Made by a program: the position numbers and the translations under genes. Shown in pieces: positions 51,569-60,521 of a stretch of 64,000 bases of DNA. This DNA comes from Bryobacteraceae bacterium (GTDB taxonomy: Bacteria > Acidobacteriota > Terriglobia > Bryobacterales > Bryobacteraceae), in the NCBI GenBank assembly GCA_019748195.1, contig JAIEPW010000056.1, positions 62,001 to 126,000 of the forward strand, given 5' to 3'. The notes under the pieces were generated by a model, which searched no databases, was not told the origin of the DNA, and saw nothing but the letters and a program-made list of their open reading frames with translations. Within the stretch, counting starts at the first letter, position 1, and each line of letters starts with the position of its first letter.

Positions 51569-51724
51569 ATGGCGAAGCGCAAGGGTTTCGACCAGAAGAA
51601 GGAAGTCCGGAAGCTGGCGCGGGAACGCGTGGGCACGGTGAAAGCCGCGCGCCCGATTGTCTCCCCCAAGGACCGCGCCAAGCCTAAGCACAAGAAGCCG
51701 GTGACCGGGCTGAGCGACGAATAA
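51569..51724 (+). CDS. Small basic protein, unknown function
   Basis: A 51-residue Lys/Arg-rich protein that begins [20 protein letters not shown] and ends [14 protein letters not shown]. The codon choice is in line with neighbouring genes and the frame is cleanly bounded. It lies 30 nt upstream of accA on the same strand. It may bind nucleic acid or ribosomes, but nothing in the sequence proves that. It is too short to be found by ordinary length cutoffs. Confidence 0.6.
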   Translation: MAKRKGFDQKKEVRKLARERVGTVKAARPIVSPKDRAKPKHKKPVTGLSDE

Positions 51725-51740
51725 GCGGAAAACGCTATCC

Positions 51741-51746
51741 TATTCT
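51741..51746 (+). promoter_or_regulatory. -10 box (TATTCT) placed for a leaderless accA mRNA
   Basis: It ends 8 nt before the ATG at 51755. TATCCT at 51736-51741 overlaps it as an alternative. Confidence 0.4.
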
Positions 51747-51754
51747 CCTAGATC

Positions 51755-52627
51755 ATGGCTGACACGCCGACCGCGATACCCGTTCCGGAGCCTGCCCCCC
51801 CGAATCCCTCGTGGGAGCGGGTGCAGCTCGCCCGTCATGCCAAGCGGCCGCACACGCTCGATTACGTCCAACGCCTGTTTACCGGCTTCGCCGAGTTGCA
51901 CGGCGACCGCTCCTTCGCCGACGACCCGGCCATCGTCGCCGGCATGGCCTGGTTCGAGGATCGTCCGGTCATGGTTATTGGACAGCAGAAGGGCCGTGAC
52001 ACCAAGCAGCGCGTTTATCGCAATTACGGAATGCCGAAGCCGGAGGGATACCGCAAGGCGCTGCGGGTAATGCGCATGGCCTCCAAGTTCGGCCGCCCGA
52101 TCGTGACCTTTCTCGACACCCCGGGGGCCTATCCAGGCGTCGACGCCGAGGAGCGGGGACAGGCGGAAGCCATCGCGCTCAACCTGCGCGAGATGTCGCG
52201 GCTGCGCGTTCCGGTGGTGGTGGTGGTGATCGGAGAGGGCGGATCCGGGGGCGCGCTCGGGCTGGGCGTCGGAAACCGCGTGTACATGATGGAGAATTCC
52301 GTTTACAGCGTGATTTCGCCGGAGAGCTGCGCCGCGATCATCTATCGCGACTCGGCCAATGCCCCGAAAGCGGCGGCGGCGTTGAAGATGACCGCCGAGG
52401 ATCTGCTGAAGCTGAATTTGGTGGACGGCATCGTTCCGGAGCCGGAAGGTGGAGCGCAGCAGGATCCGGACGCCGCCGCGGAATCCCTGCGCGGTGTCCT
52501 GCGCGCGGCGATCGGCGAATTGACAGTGCTTTCGCCCGAACAACTGATTGAGGACCGCTATCAGAAATTTCGCCGCATGGGCGCCTTCTTCACCGAATCC
52601 GCCGCGGCGCACTCCGTCACGCGATGA
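51755..52627 (+). CDS. accA: Acetyl-CoA carboxylase carboxyltransferase alpha subunit
   Basis: A 290-residue crotonase-fold subunit. PHTLDYVQRLFTGFAELHGDR, FLDTPGAYPGVDAEERGQAEAI and GEGGSGGALGLGVGN are canonical for AccA, which with AccD moves the carboxyl group from biotin to acetyl-CoA to give malonyl-CoA. The N-terminal extension is shorter than the 319 residues of E. coli. The next gene overlaps its stop by ATGA. accD, accB and accC are not in the window. Confidence 0.95.
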   Translation: MADTPTAIPVPEPAPPNPSWERVQLARHAKRPHTLDYVQRLFTGFAELHGDRSFADDPAIVAGMAWFEDRPVMVIGQQKGRDTKQRVYRNYGMPKPEGYRKALRVMRMASKFGRPIVTFLDTPGAYPGVDAEERGQAEAIALNLREMSRLRVPVVVVVIGEGGSGGALGLGVGNRVYMMENSVYSVISPESCAAIIYRDSANAPKAAAALKMTAEDLLKLNLVDGIVPEPEGGAQQDPDAAAESLRGVLRAAIGELTVLSPEQLIEDRYQKFRRMGAFFTESAAAHSVTR

Positions 52628-52893
52628 AGAGAAAACCCGTTTTGCTTGGAATCCTGTTCCTGCTGGTGGTGGTTGGAGTTCTTCTGTATTCCACCCTGTC
52701 GCTTTCCCAGCACCGCGTCGAGGTTTGCATCGAGTTCAAGGGCGCCAAGGCGTGCCGCACGGCCTCCGGCTCCACTCGTGAGTTCGCGCAGCGCACCGCG
52801 ATCTCCAATGCCTGCGGCCTGCTCGCCAGCGGCGTCACCGACGTGATTGCCTGCGAGAGCACCGCGCCGGTGACGGTGAACTGGTTGAAATAA
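52624..52893 (+). CDS. Small single-pass membrane or secreted protein, unknown
   Basis: An 89-residue protein. Residues 6-23 (VLLGILFLLVVVGVLLYS) form a signal anchor. The rest is a small domain with four cysteines (VEVCIEFKGAKACRT, NACGLLAS, IACEST). The ATG overlaps the accA stop by ATGA, so the two are co-translated, but no functional link is evident. No family is recognised. Confidence 0.7.
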   Translation: MKRKPVLLGILFLLVVVGVLLYSTLSLSQHRVEVCIEFKGAKACRTASGSTREFAQRTAISNACGLLASGVTDVIACESTAPVTVNWLK

Positions 52894-53128
52894 CCCTACA
52901 CTTGTGGAAAGCTTTTGCCGATGGGCTGAGTAAGCCTCGGGCTGTAGCTGGCATCCTCATGAAAGCGGATCACTTATGGGGCGGGAAAATATCCGCGCCA
53001 GGGTCCTGGGCAATCTGGTACGATAGCCGAGACGTCGCTGCGGAATCAGCGGGTCCGCAGGATCCGCCGGTTTGCAGCCTGGATTGCTTATATAGCCGCG
53101 CCGGAATGTCCGGCGTTTCGGAGAGTGA

Positions 53129-53851
53129 ATGAGCCTGCTCTGGATGTTCCTGATTACTTTCTGCATTCTGCAGATGTCGGTTTTCGCCACTACTATCTAC
53201 CTTCATCGCAGCCAGACGCATCGCGGCCTGGAACTGCACCCTGTTATCGCCAATCTGATGCATCTCCACCTGCTGCTGTTTACCGGGATCATCCCGCGCG
53301 AGTGGGTTGCGGTTCACCGCAAGCACCACCATTTCTCGGACAAGGAAGGAGATCCGCACAGCCCGCACGTGCTGGGGCTGTGGACAGTTTTGTTCGGCAA
53401 CTTCTTCCTGTATCGCAAGGAAACCCATGATGCGCGGACGATCAACAAGTACACGCCGGACTACAAGCCGGACCTGGTGGACAAGCTGGGCAAGCTGCAG
53501 TCGTATGGCGTGCTGGGGGGCCTGGCGGTGTTCATGCTGATGTTCGGCTGGGCATGGGGTTTCGCGGCCTGGGGCTTTCATGTGGTCGCCTACATCCTGT
53601 TGAACTCCATGATCAACAGCCTGTGCCACTGGATCGGCTACCGCAATTATGAGAACATGGCGACGAATCTGCAAATGGTCGCGCTGCTGACCGCGGGCGA
53701 GGGTTTGCACAACAACCACCACGAATATCCCACCTCGGCGCGTTTCGCCCTGAAGAGAGGCGAGATCGACCTGGCGTGGCCGGTGATCCGGCTGCTGGAA
53801 TCGTTTGGCCTGGCCAAGGTGGACCGGGTGCCGATCGCCAAGGCTGCCTGA
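53129..53851 (+). CDS. Acyl-CoA (fatty-acid) desaturase
   Basis: A 240-residue integral membrane desaturase with the three histidine boxes in order: LHRSQTHRG, VHRKHHHFSD and HNNHHEYP. It uses a di-iron centre and O2 to introduce a cis double bond in a saturated acyl chain, probably to adjust membrane fluidity. The start is the ATG at 53129 preceded by GGAGAG. The region 52894-53128 upstream holds no gene; it has an ATATAG box and a GCCGG hairpin. A bidirectional terminator follows. Confidence 0.9.
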   Translation: MSLLWMFLITFCILQMSVFATTIYLHRSQTHRGLELHPVIANLMHLHLLLFTGIIPREWVAVHRKHHHFSDKEGDPHSPHVLGLWTVLFGNFFLYRKETHDARTINKYTPDYKPDLVDKLGKLQSYGVLGGLAVFMLMFGWAWGFAAWGFHVVAYILLNSMINSLCHWIGYRNYENMATNLQMVALLTAGEGLHNNHHEYPTSARFALKRGEIDLAWPVIRLLESFGLAKVDRVPIAKAA

Positions 53852-53864
53852 GCCCTAGAGAAAA

Positions 53865-53910
53865 GAAAACCGCGCACCCGCGTGATCCGCTGGCGCGCGG
53901 TTTTCCTTTT
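53865..53910. terminator. Bidirectional terminator between desaturase and sensor kinase
   Basis: GAAAACCGCGC (53865-53875) pairs with GCGCGGTTTTC (53895-53905), with A-rich sequence on the left and TTTT on the right, so it can end transcripts from both convergent genes. Confidence 0.8.
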
Positions 53911-55685
53911 CAGGCGGGAGATTGCAAAACCTTGCGCACTTTCTCGAGCAGCGTTGTTAAAGTGAACGGCTTCTGCAGGAACTCCGTCCCTTGGGGCAGC
54001 TCCGCGGAATACAGTGAGCGCTCATTGGTGTAACCGGAGATGAACAGGACCCGCAGATGGGGCATGGTTTCGCGCAACCGGTCGGCCAGTTCCCTGCCGT
54101 TCATCCCCGGCATCATGACATCGGTCAGCAGCAGGTCGATGCGGCCGATGTGGGAGAGCGCGGCGCGAATCGCTTCGTCTCCGCCGGACGCCTCCAGAAC
54201 CTCATACCCCTGGCGTCTCAGGATTTTGCGAACCAGCGCGCGGATGCCGCCTTCGTCCTCCACCAGGAGCACGGTTTCGAGCTTCGCGTCCGGCACGGGC
54301 TCGGCGATTTCCGTGCGCGCGGGCGGCGTCTCGGCCATGGGCGGCGCCGGGCGCTCCGGCAGATACAGCAGGAATCGAGATCCCTTTGCCGGCAGGTTTT
54401 GAAACACCGCCTCGCCTCCCGCATCCCGAGCCATCAAGTAAGCGCGGGCGATGCCCGGCGCGGCACTGCGCTTCGGATCTTTCACGGCCAGGAACTCCTC
54501 AAACATCGCAGTCTGGCGGGAATCGGGCACGCCCGTCCCGTCATCATCCACCTGAATCGCGGCATATCGCCCCGACCCGAGCCGGGACGGAGGCTCCTGC
54601 ACGTCACGCGCGAAGCACGACACGCGGAGTTGCGTGCGGCCCTCGGCGCCCTCCCGCGCCGGCGAAGCCAGCGCGAGAATCGCGTCGATCAGCAGATCGC
54701 GATCCGCCCGCGTCCAGACGCCGGACGGCGGCGCTTCCGTCAGGTCGACGGGGACGCCGGCCGCTTCCTGGATGCGGGGCGCAAGCTCATGCAGCAACGC
54801 CGCCACATCCAGGTCCACGGGCGCAGCGGGCGCCGAACGCGTGAACCCGGAGAGTTGATTCGTGATCCGGGCGATTCGCTCGGTTGCGAGGAGAATCTCC
54901 TCCAGTTCGCGCCGCAGACTGCTTTCGGGATGCGCGCTTTGATGCATCTCCTCGGCGTAACCGTTGATGAGCATCAAGGGATTGTTCAAGTCGTGCGCGA
55001 GCCTGCCGGCCAGCCGCTGCAAGGCATCCAGGCGCTCGGCTTGTATGCGGCGGTTCTCGAGTTGGGACTGCTCCGCCGGCAGTGCAGGGGGTACCGCGGA
55101 TCGGCTCACTACCTCGGGAGCTTGCGGTTCGGGTTGGGGCTCCGCTTGCGGTTCCGGTTGACGTTCGGGCTCAGGTTGAGGTTCTGGCTCAGGTAGTGAT
55201 TCGGGTTCGGGCTCAGGTTCCGGTTCCGGTTGGGGTGCGGGTTCCGGCTCCGGCTCAGGCGCCACTTCGATTTCCCGTACCGGCGGTTGGCTGGGGCCGA
55301 TCTCCTGCACCACCACCAGGGCTTGGGCTTCCTCGCCATCCGCCAGACTGCGAACGGGCAAGATGGAAGCGTGCAGATTCCGGCCGGCCAAAGTCGTGGG
55401 CGCCGGCGTCTCACCGCTTTCGAGCGCCCGCCGCAGCGATTCCAGAAAAGCCTCTCCCGGCAGGAGTTGATAAATCGTAGTCCGCGCGATGTCGTCACCG
55501 CGAAGCTGAAAGAGGCGCCGGAAGGCGCGATTGACGGAGATCAGGCTCCCCCGCTCGCCCACCACCGCGAGCCCAACCGGCACCAGCGCGAGCAGGTTCT
55601 GGTAGAAACGCCGTTCCGTTTCCACCAGGGCGAGAAGCCGCCCCACATCCCGCGATCGCCAGTGCTCCAGGTCCGCTCTTTCCAT
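53910..55685 (-). CDS. Hybrid sensor histidine kinase with PAS, Pro-Glu rod, HisKA, eroded ATPase and receiver
   Basis: A 591-residue soluble protein. Residues 25-130 form a PAS-like sensor ([25 protein letters not shown]). Residues about 142-191 are almost all Pro, Glu and Gln. A HisKA helix follows with the phospho-acceptor in [11 protein letters not shown] (His231). The ATP-binding domain keeps DDDGTGVPD but the N-box reads AILALASPA and the G2 region [10 protein letters not shown] lacks the usual glycines. A C-terminal receiver domain has LLTDVMMPG (Asp522). It may regulate by phosphotransfer, or act mostly through its receiver. No membrane segment is present. Confidence 0.85.
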   Translation of the reverse strand: MERADLEHWRSRDVGRLLALVETERRFYQNLLALVPVGLAVVGERGSLISVNRAFRRLFQLRGDDIARTTIYQLLPGEAFLESLRRALESGETPAPTTLAGRNLHASILPVRSLADGEEAQALVVVQEIGPSQPPVREIEVAPEPEPEPAPQPEPEPEPEPESLPEPEPQPEPERQPEPQAEPQPEPQAPEVVSRSAVPPALPAEQSQLENRRIQAERLDALQRLAGRLAHDLNNPLMLINGYAEEMHQSAHPESSLRRELEEILLATERIARITNQLSGFTRSAPAAPVDLDVAALLHELAPRIQEAAGVPVDLTEAPPSGVWTRADRDLLIDAILALASPAREGAEGRTQLRVSCFARDVQEPPSRLGSGRYAAIQVDDDGTGVPDSRQTAMFEEFLAVKDPKRSAAPGIARAYLMARDAGGEAVFQNLPAKGSRFLLYLPERPAPPMAETPPARTEIAEPVPDAKLETVLLVEDEGGIRALVRKILRRQGYEVLEASGGDEAIRAALSHIGRIDLLLTDVMMPGMNGRELADRLRETMPHLRVLFISGYTNERSLYSAELPQGTEFLQKPFTLTTLLEKVRKVLQSPA

Positions 55686-55806
55686 ACGCCTCGCGCTGAA
55701 ACAGCAATACTCCGACTTCTACGATAAATGGCTGAGCATAAAGCTTCCAAGGTACTTTGCGCCTGAACGGTCATAGTACCGGACCGCCTACAATGGGAGC
55801 ATATCC

Positions 55807-57168
55807 TTGCGCTTTCTTTGGGACCTTGGTTCTATCGGATTCGTGCTATTCCTGCTGACGGTGAACGTCTATCGGGCGGCATCGCAGTCCGTTACCATTG
55901 ACGAAGCAACCACTTATCTCTGGTTCGCCGGCAAGTCCTGGTATCACGTTTTTCACGAGTACGACGCGAACCACCACATCCTGCACACCATCCTCGTGAA
56001 GCTGAGCACGGGCGCTTTCGGCCTTTCTTCCCTGGCCCTGCGCCTCCCCAGCCTCGCGGGTGGCGCTCTCTATCTGGCCGGATGCTTGACTTTGTCAAGG
56101 AATTGGTTCGGCCGCACCTGGCTGGGAGGGGCTGCCCTGCTCGCGCTCACCATCAACCCTTACATCCTCGATTTCCTGTCTTGCGCGCGCGGCTACGGGT
56201 TGGCGCTCGCATTTCTGTTGTGGGGACTGCGATTTGCCTCTCGCGGGGAGCCGGGAGACGGATGGCGAGCCGGAATCGCCTTCGGCCTGAGTCTCGGGTC
56301 CCACCTCTCGGTAGCGGCCCCGCTGGCGGGGATGCTGTTGTGGATCGCCGGGCGCGATCTTCATTCCGGCCGCTGCCGGGAACTGATCGGGCTTTCTCTC
56401 ACCTTCGCGGTCACCTCCCTAAGCCTCTGGTTCGGACCCGCGGCGCAGGTTCGGCCGGAGCACTTTTATCTTGGAGTGCCGACGGCATGGGAGTCTTTCG
56501 AATCGATGTATCAAATCGTGATTACCGGGGATCAGGCCGCTCCGGCGTTGATTCCCTGGCTGCCCCACGGGCCGCTGGCAGCCGCGGCGGCGATAGGGGG
56601 CATTCTGCTGTCCGGACTTGTGCTGTTTCGGCGGGGCAAGCGCGATCCGCGGCTCGCCCTGGTGCTGTTCGGTCTGGCCGGCGCGATTGTGGTGATCGCC
56701 GGGATGCACTATGTTCGAGGCACACCCTGGCCCTGGGGCCGCGCGCTGTTGTTCTTTCTGGTTCTGATACCGCTGCTGTGGCTGCTGGTGGCCGAGCGCA
56801 CCAGCCGCTGGCTGGCGGCGCCTCTGGCGTTGGTGCTGGTTCACTTCGCGCTGCAATTCCGGACGCATTTCTACATCGATTGGCCGGAACACGCTCCGAT
56901 CTCGGAAATCGTTTCGCGCATGGAAGCCGCGCGCCCGCCAGGCATGGCCTCGGTGAGCGGCAACTGGGTGTTCGCGCAGGCACTCGAATACCACCGGCTG
57001 CAGCGGGGGCTGCCGTGGATGAAGCCGGTGGTGCGGGAACAGCCGCCGGTTCGCGGTCACCATTTCTATGTGTTCGCCAGGAGCGAGGATGAAGCGGCGG
57101 CGCAACTCGGGCTGCAAGTCTCGTATCGCGACCCGTTCTCGGGTACGTTTTTGGCGATTCCCAAGTAA
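55807..57168 (+). CDS. GT-C-type membrane glycosyltransferase or glucan-chain membrane protein
   Basis: A 453-residue protein with about ten hydrophobic helices. The first loop has VTIDEATTYLWFAGKSWYHVFHEYDANHH, the acidic motif of GT-C enzymes. Start is a TTG at 55807 (MRFLWDLG); GGGAG precedes it, and TACAAT lies at 55789-55794. It probably transfers a sugar from a polyprenyl phosphate donor. It differs from the protein encoded at 17742 in sequence and length, and no glycan cluster is adjacent. Confidence 0.75.
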   Translation: MRFLWDLGSIGFVLFLLTVNVYRAASQSVTIDEATTYLWFAGKSWYHVFHEYDANHHILHTILVKLSTGAFGLSSLALRLPSLAGGALYLAGCLTLSRNWFGRTWLGGAALLALTINPYILDFLSCARGYGLALAFLLWGLRFASRGEPGDGWRAGIAFGLSLGSHLSVAAPLAGMLLWIAGRDLHSGRCRELIGLSLTFAVTSLSLWFGPAAQVRPEHFYLGVPTAWESFESMYQIVITGDQAAPALIPWLPHGPLAAAAAIGGILLSGLVLFRRGKRDPRLALVLFGLAGAIVVIAGMHYVRGTPWPWGRALLFFLVLIPLLWLLVAERTSRWLAAPLALVLVHFALQFRTHFYIDWPEHAPISEIVSRMEAARPPGMASVSGNWVFAQALEYHRLQRGLPWMKPVVREQPPVRGHHFYVFARSEDEAAAQLGLQVSYRDPFSGTFLAIPK

Positions 57169-57170
57169 GC

Positions 57171-57821
57171 CTACTTGGAAATCACCAGCAGCACATCTAC
57201 TTGGGGCGAGTTCGCGGCGTCGCGGGCATAGATGCGGATGCGGGCGCGGTGCGACCCCGGCGGCAGATCGGCGGTATCGGGCGTCAGGGTGATCAGATCG
57301 CTGTTGACAGCGGCGCCGGTGGGCGGCAGATAGCCTCGCCGCGGCTCCACCTTCAGCCACGGCGGCGGCTTGGCGATCTCATACGGCAGGCGAGGCCAGG
57401 TACCGGAAACCTGCACCGTCCGCGGGGGCGGCGATTCTCCTTGCCCGGCTTGAAAGAAGACCTGAGCGGGCTCCACGCGCAGCAGCGGCGGCCCGGTGAC
57501 CTCGATTTCGAGCAACTGCGCGGTCCACAAGCAGCCGTTGGCGACGCGCACCCGGACCGGGAACCGGCCCATGCGGCGGGGGGTGCCGGAAAATTCGCCA
57601 TACGCCGACATCACGACGCCCGGAGGGAGGATGCCGCCCACCAAGGAGAAGCCGAGCGCGGCAACCGGGCAGCGGCCGCTGACCCGGACCGCGAGCGGCG
57701 GCGGCGTCCACGGGCGATCCACGATGGCCCACGGCAGCTCCCGGGTTAGGATTTCGATCTCCTGCCCTGCCGCGCCCCAGCCGCAAAGGAGGAACGCGGC
57801 AAGCACGCAAGGCTTCAGCAC
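57171..57821 (-). CDS. Secreted Ig-like-fold protein
   Basis: A 216-residue protein with a signal peptide (MLKPCVLAAFLLCGWGAAGQ). Two beta-sandwich modules are likely: the first has the He_PIG-like pattern FSLVGGILPPGVVMSAYGEFSGTP, and the second PPRTVQVSGTWPRLPYEIA ... GSHRARIRIYARD resembles BACON or similar domains. The start is a GTG at 57821. Probably a surface-exposed or periplasmic scaffold. It lies downstream of the TIGR03437 gene and may be co-transcribed. Confidence 0.7.
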   Translation of the reverse strand: MLKPCVLAAFLLCGWGAAGQEIEILTRELPWAIVDRPWTPPPLAVRVSGRCPVAALGFSLVGGILPPGVVMSAYGEFSGTPRRMGRFPVRVRVANGCLWTAQLLEIEVTGPPLLRVEPAQVFFQAGQGESPPPRTVQVSGTWPRLPYEIAKPPPWLKVEPRRGYLPPTGAAVNSDLITLTPDTADLPPGSHRARIRIYARDAANSPQVDVLLVISK

Positions 57822-57854
57822 CTGACTAGTAGTGCGGCGGGAAGCCGGAAATTC

Positions 57855-60404
57855 TCACTGCCGGATCTGAAGCACCACCGTATTGCTGGGAACGCCGTTG
57901 CGGAAAACCACCAGATTGTAGTTGCCGGGGTTGATTCCCGCCGGAAGAACGACGTTGACCTGATTCAATCCCGGGAAGCCAGGCGCTGGACCGGCATAAT
58001 CCACCCGGACGTCGTTGCCGTTCAAGGTCCCCCGAACCTGGTCGGCGACGTTACCGGAGGCCGCGTCGACCCCGAATCCGGTTCCATAAACGGAGATGAT
58101 GTTGGGTTCGCCGCTGGCGCGGCGGGCGCGGAACGGCGCGGCGGAGAAGTCGAAGGCGTCCAGCGCGGCGGCGGGACCCGCGCCGGTGCGATCGACGGTA
58201 AAGAAGGACGGGACCGAGGGCGCTACCTGGATGGCCGCGGCGCGGATTCTCGCCCCGTTGCTAAAAACCTCGACGGTGGAGCTGCTGGAAGGTACGGATC
58301 CGGTGCTGGCGACCACCCCGCGGGGCATGACGAAGTTGATCTGGTCGGGCGAGGCGAGCAGCAGACCCGCGGCCAGGCCGTCCACCAGCACCTGCGTTCC
58401 AGCAAGAGTGGTGGGCAGGTTCGCGGAGGGCGTTTGCTCGGTCGCGCCGGCGGTAAGGCCCCGGCCGAAGATGGTGGCGATGCCGTTGGGAGCAACCGCC
58501 GGCGTGTAATTGCTGGCGGCCACGGCGGCGATCGCGCGCGGCGTTTGCATTTCGCGCAACCCGGTGTTGAGGGAGGCCAGGAAGTCAGTGGATTGCGCGA
58601 AGTAGCTTTCCCAGGCGAGGCGGAAGCGCTCGACTTTGTCCATGAAGCCGGCGGAGGGCTGCATCCCGTCGCGGACGATCACCAGCCAGGCGGCCCGGAA
58701 GTTCTTGGGGGCGTCGACCGCCGCCGGGTTGCGAATCCCGTTGGCGCTCACCAGGTCCTCGGTGCGAATGGTGCGCCGGGTGCCGCGCGCGGTGACATTG
58801 GGCGTGGGACCGGTAGACCGGCTGCGAGGTGGGAATCCAGTTACCGGATCTTCGATCACGAAGGAGTCGGCGACATCGCTGGCGGGGCGCAGGCCCATCA
58901 GGTATTGGTCCAGGCGGGAGAAGCCGTCAATCAGCCCGAGGCTTTGGAAGCTCCCGTCGCCGTTGTCGCGCCAGACGTTGCCCTCCATGGAGGAGGAGCG
59001 CGGCGCGGCGGGATGGCTGAGGGTGGATTCCGCGTTGTAGAAGAAGCTCCAGTGTGCGTCGTCGCGTCCCAGGATGGCGCGGCGGTTTCCGCCGGGCTCG
59101 CTGATGAACGCCAGCCAGCGATGCCCCTGCTCCTGGCCGAAGATCGAGAGCGCGTTGTTCGCTCCCAGAAAACGCGACGTGGGGGAGTTCGGATATCCAT
59201 CGAGCAGATTGGAAAGATTGAGATAGCCTTCAAAGCGGCTGCCGCCGAACTGGCGGCCGCCGGGATCGGAATCGCCGATGGGGTGGCCGATGCCGGTGAT
59301 GCGATTCCGTACCGGAGCGTAGTAAGCGAAAGCGTCCTCCAGGTCTACGTCGAAATCGGTGATCAGGTACAGGAAGTCGTACACGTCGCGGTTGGGGGCG
59401 GAGTCAAAGAAGGCGCGGATGGCGGCCACGTCATCCAGGCGGGCCACGGTGCTGAAGGTTTCCGCCAGGGGCACGGTTTGCGGCGCCGAGGGCGGGTTCG
59501 AGAAGTCGACCAATTGCGGGGTGGCCGTGGTGGTTCCGGGCGTTGCCGCCGTCATCGCCGAGGTGGTCAATTGAACTCGCTGATAGTAATAAGTGAACCG
59601 CCCATCGCGGAACAAGGTGATCTGAAACCGGTGGATGCCGGTGTCGCCGAAATCCGGAATGTTGTTATAGGTGATGACCACGCGATCCGCATCGCGGCGA
59701 ACCCACACGCCGGCGTCGCCGGGGGTTTCCGCCGGACTGGCGTCGAGATCGGTCCAATACGCCGCCAGGCGCGGGGGGCCGCTCATCAGGCCATTCAGGC
59801 TCTGCACCGGTTCGGACGCCGCCGAATCGAAAATGGCATTGCTCATGCCCGGCGGCTTGAAGGTCACATTGCCGTTGGTGCCGATGGCCGCGGTGGTGTA
59901 ATTCGCGCCGTATAAGGGAAACGTGAAGCCGAGATCCTGCGGGAAGTAACCATCGTCACCGGGATCCGCAATGGGGTTCGGGTTTACCGCCGGGGCGGCG
60001 CTCATATTGAGCTCGGCGCCGAGGTTCGCATCGAAGGTCCCGTTGGCCACGGTTACCACGTAACCGGCGCCTTGCGGGGTAAAGGTCACGGTCCGGCCTT
60101 CCAGATCGAACAGGTTCTGGCCGACCAGGACACGGCCATCGCCGTTCACGATGGCGACATCGTTGGTGTCGGTGACGGCGGTTCGCCTGGCAAAGCGGAC
60201 GCCGCTCTTGGCCAGCCGCTCCTGGTTCGCCTGATTCCACACCAGGGCCTCGCGAACCCGCTGCTCCGGCGTGCGCTTCTTCTTCGGATGGCCGTCCACA
60301 CCGTGACGGAACTTGGCGTTCTTGGGGATCTGCGCGCCGGCGTCGCCGGTGAACATCAGCAATGCAGCCAGCGACAGGATGGCCGGGAGTCGGACAGAGA
60401 ACAA
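57855..60404 (-). CDS. Large secreted protein: nidogen-like segment, metalloprotease-like core, TIGR03437 tail
   Basis: An 849-residue secreted protein. Start is the TTG at 60404, with GGAGG placed well. Residues 1-25 are a signal peptide. A nidogen-like stretch follows about 140-290 (FTFPLYGANYTTAAIGTNGN). About residues 330-640 there is a possible zincin core, where FGQEQGHRWL replaces the H-E-x-x-H pattern by Q-E-x-x-H at Gln424. The last 210 residues are TIGR03437: AVAASNYTPAVAPNGIATIFG ... SPDQINFVMPRGV. Probably exported, anchored through TIGR03437 and perhaps catalytically inactive. Confidence 0.78.
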   Translation of the reverse strand: MFSVRLPAILSLAALLMFTGDAGAQIPKNAKFRHGVDGHPKKKRTPEQRVREALVWNQANQERLAKSGVRFARRTAVTDTNDVAIVNGDGRVLVGQNLFDLEGRTVTFTPQGAGYVVTVANGTFDANLGAELNMSAAPAVNPNPIADPGDDGYFPQDLGFTFPLYGANYTTAAIGTNGNVTFKPPGMSNAIFDSAASEPVQSLNGLMSGPPRLAAYWTDLDASPAETPGDAGVWVRRDADRVVITYNNIPDFGDTGIHRFQITLFRDGRFTYYYQRVQLTTSAMTAATPGTTTATPQLVDFSNPPSAPQTVPLAETFSTVARLDDVAAIRAFFDSAPNRDVYDFLYLITDFDVDLEDAFAYYAPVRNRITGIGHPIGDSDPGGRQFGGSRFEGYLNLSNLLDGYPNSPTSRFLGANNALSIFGQEQGHRWLAFISEPGGNRRAILGRDDAHWSFFYNAESTLSHPAAPRSSSMEGNVWRDNGDGSFQSLGLIDGFSRLDQYLMGLRPASDVADSFVIEDPVTGFPPRSRSTGPTPNVTARGTRRTIRTEDLVSANGIRNPAAVDAPKNFRAAWLVIVRDGMQPSAGFMDKVERFRLAWESYFAQSTDFLASLNTGLREMQTPRAIAAVAASNYTPAVAPNGIATIFGRGLTAGATEQTPSANLPTTLAGTQVLVDGLAAGLLLASPDQINFVMPRGVVASTGSVPSSSSTVEVFSNGARIRAAAIQVAPSVPSFFTVDRTGAGPAAALDAFDFSAAPFRARRASGEPNIISVYGTGFGVDAASGNVADQVRGTLNGNDVRVDYAGPAPGFPGLNQVNVVLPAGINPGNYNLVVFRNGVPSNTVVLQIRQ

Positions 60405-60521
60405 GCAAATACCTCCGGCGGGCCGGCTTCTTCCCCCGGCCCTGCAAAACTATTGAGACGTGTCCGTATCGATTCCAGGTTAGCAAGAGATTGGCGGGGA
60501 ACAAGTAAAATGAAACCTTAG

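Noticed and set aside
52902..53132. A 76-residue plus-strand frame between the small membrane protein and the desaturase
   Set aside because: No ribosome site, no domain, and it runs into the desaturase start; the region looks like promoter sequence.
55095..55262. Pro-Glu repeat read as a TonB gene
   Set aside because: It is inside one continuous frame with PAS and HisKA domains and lacks the TonB membrane anchor and C-terminal domain.
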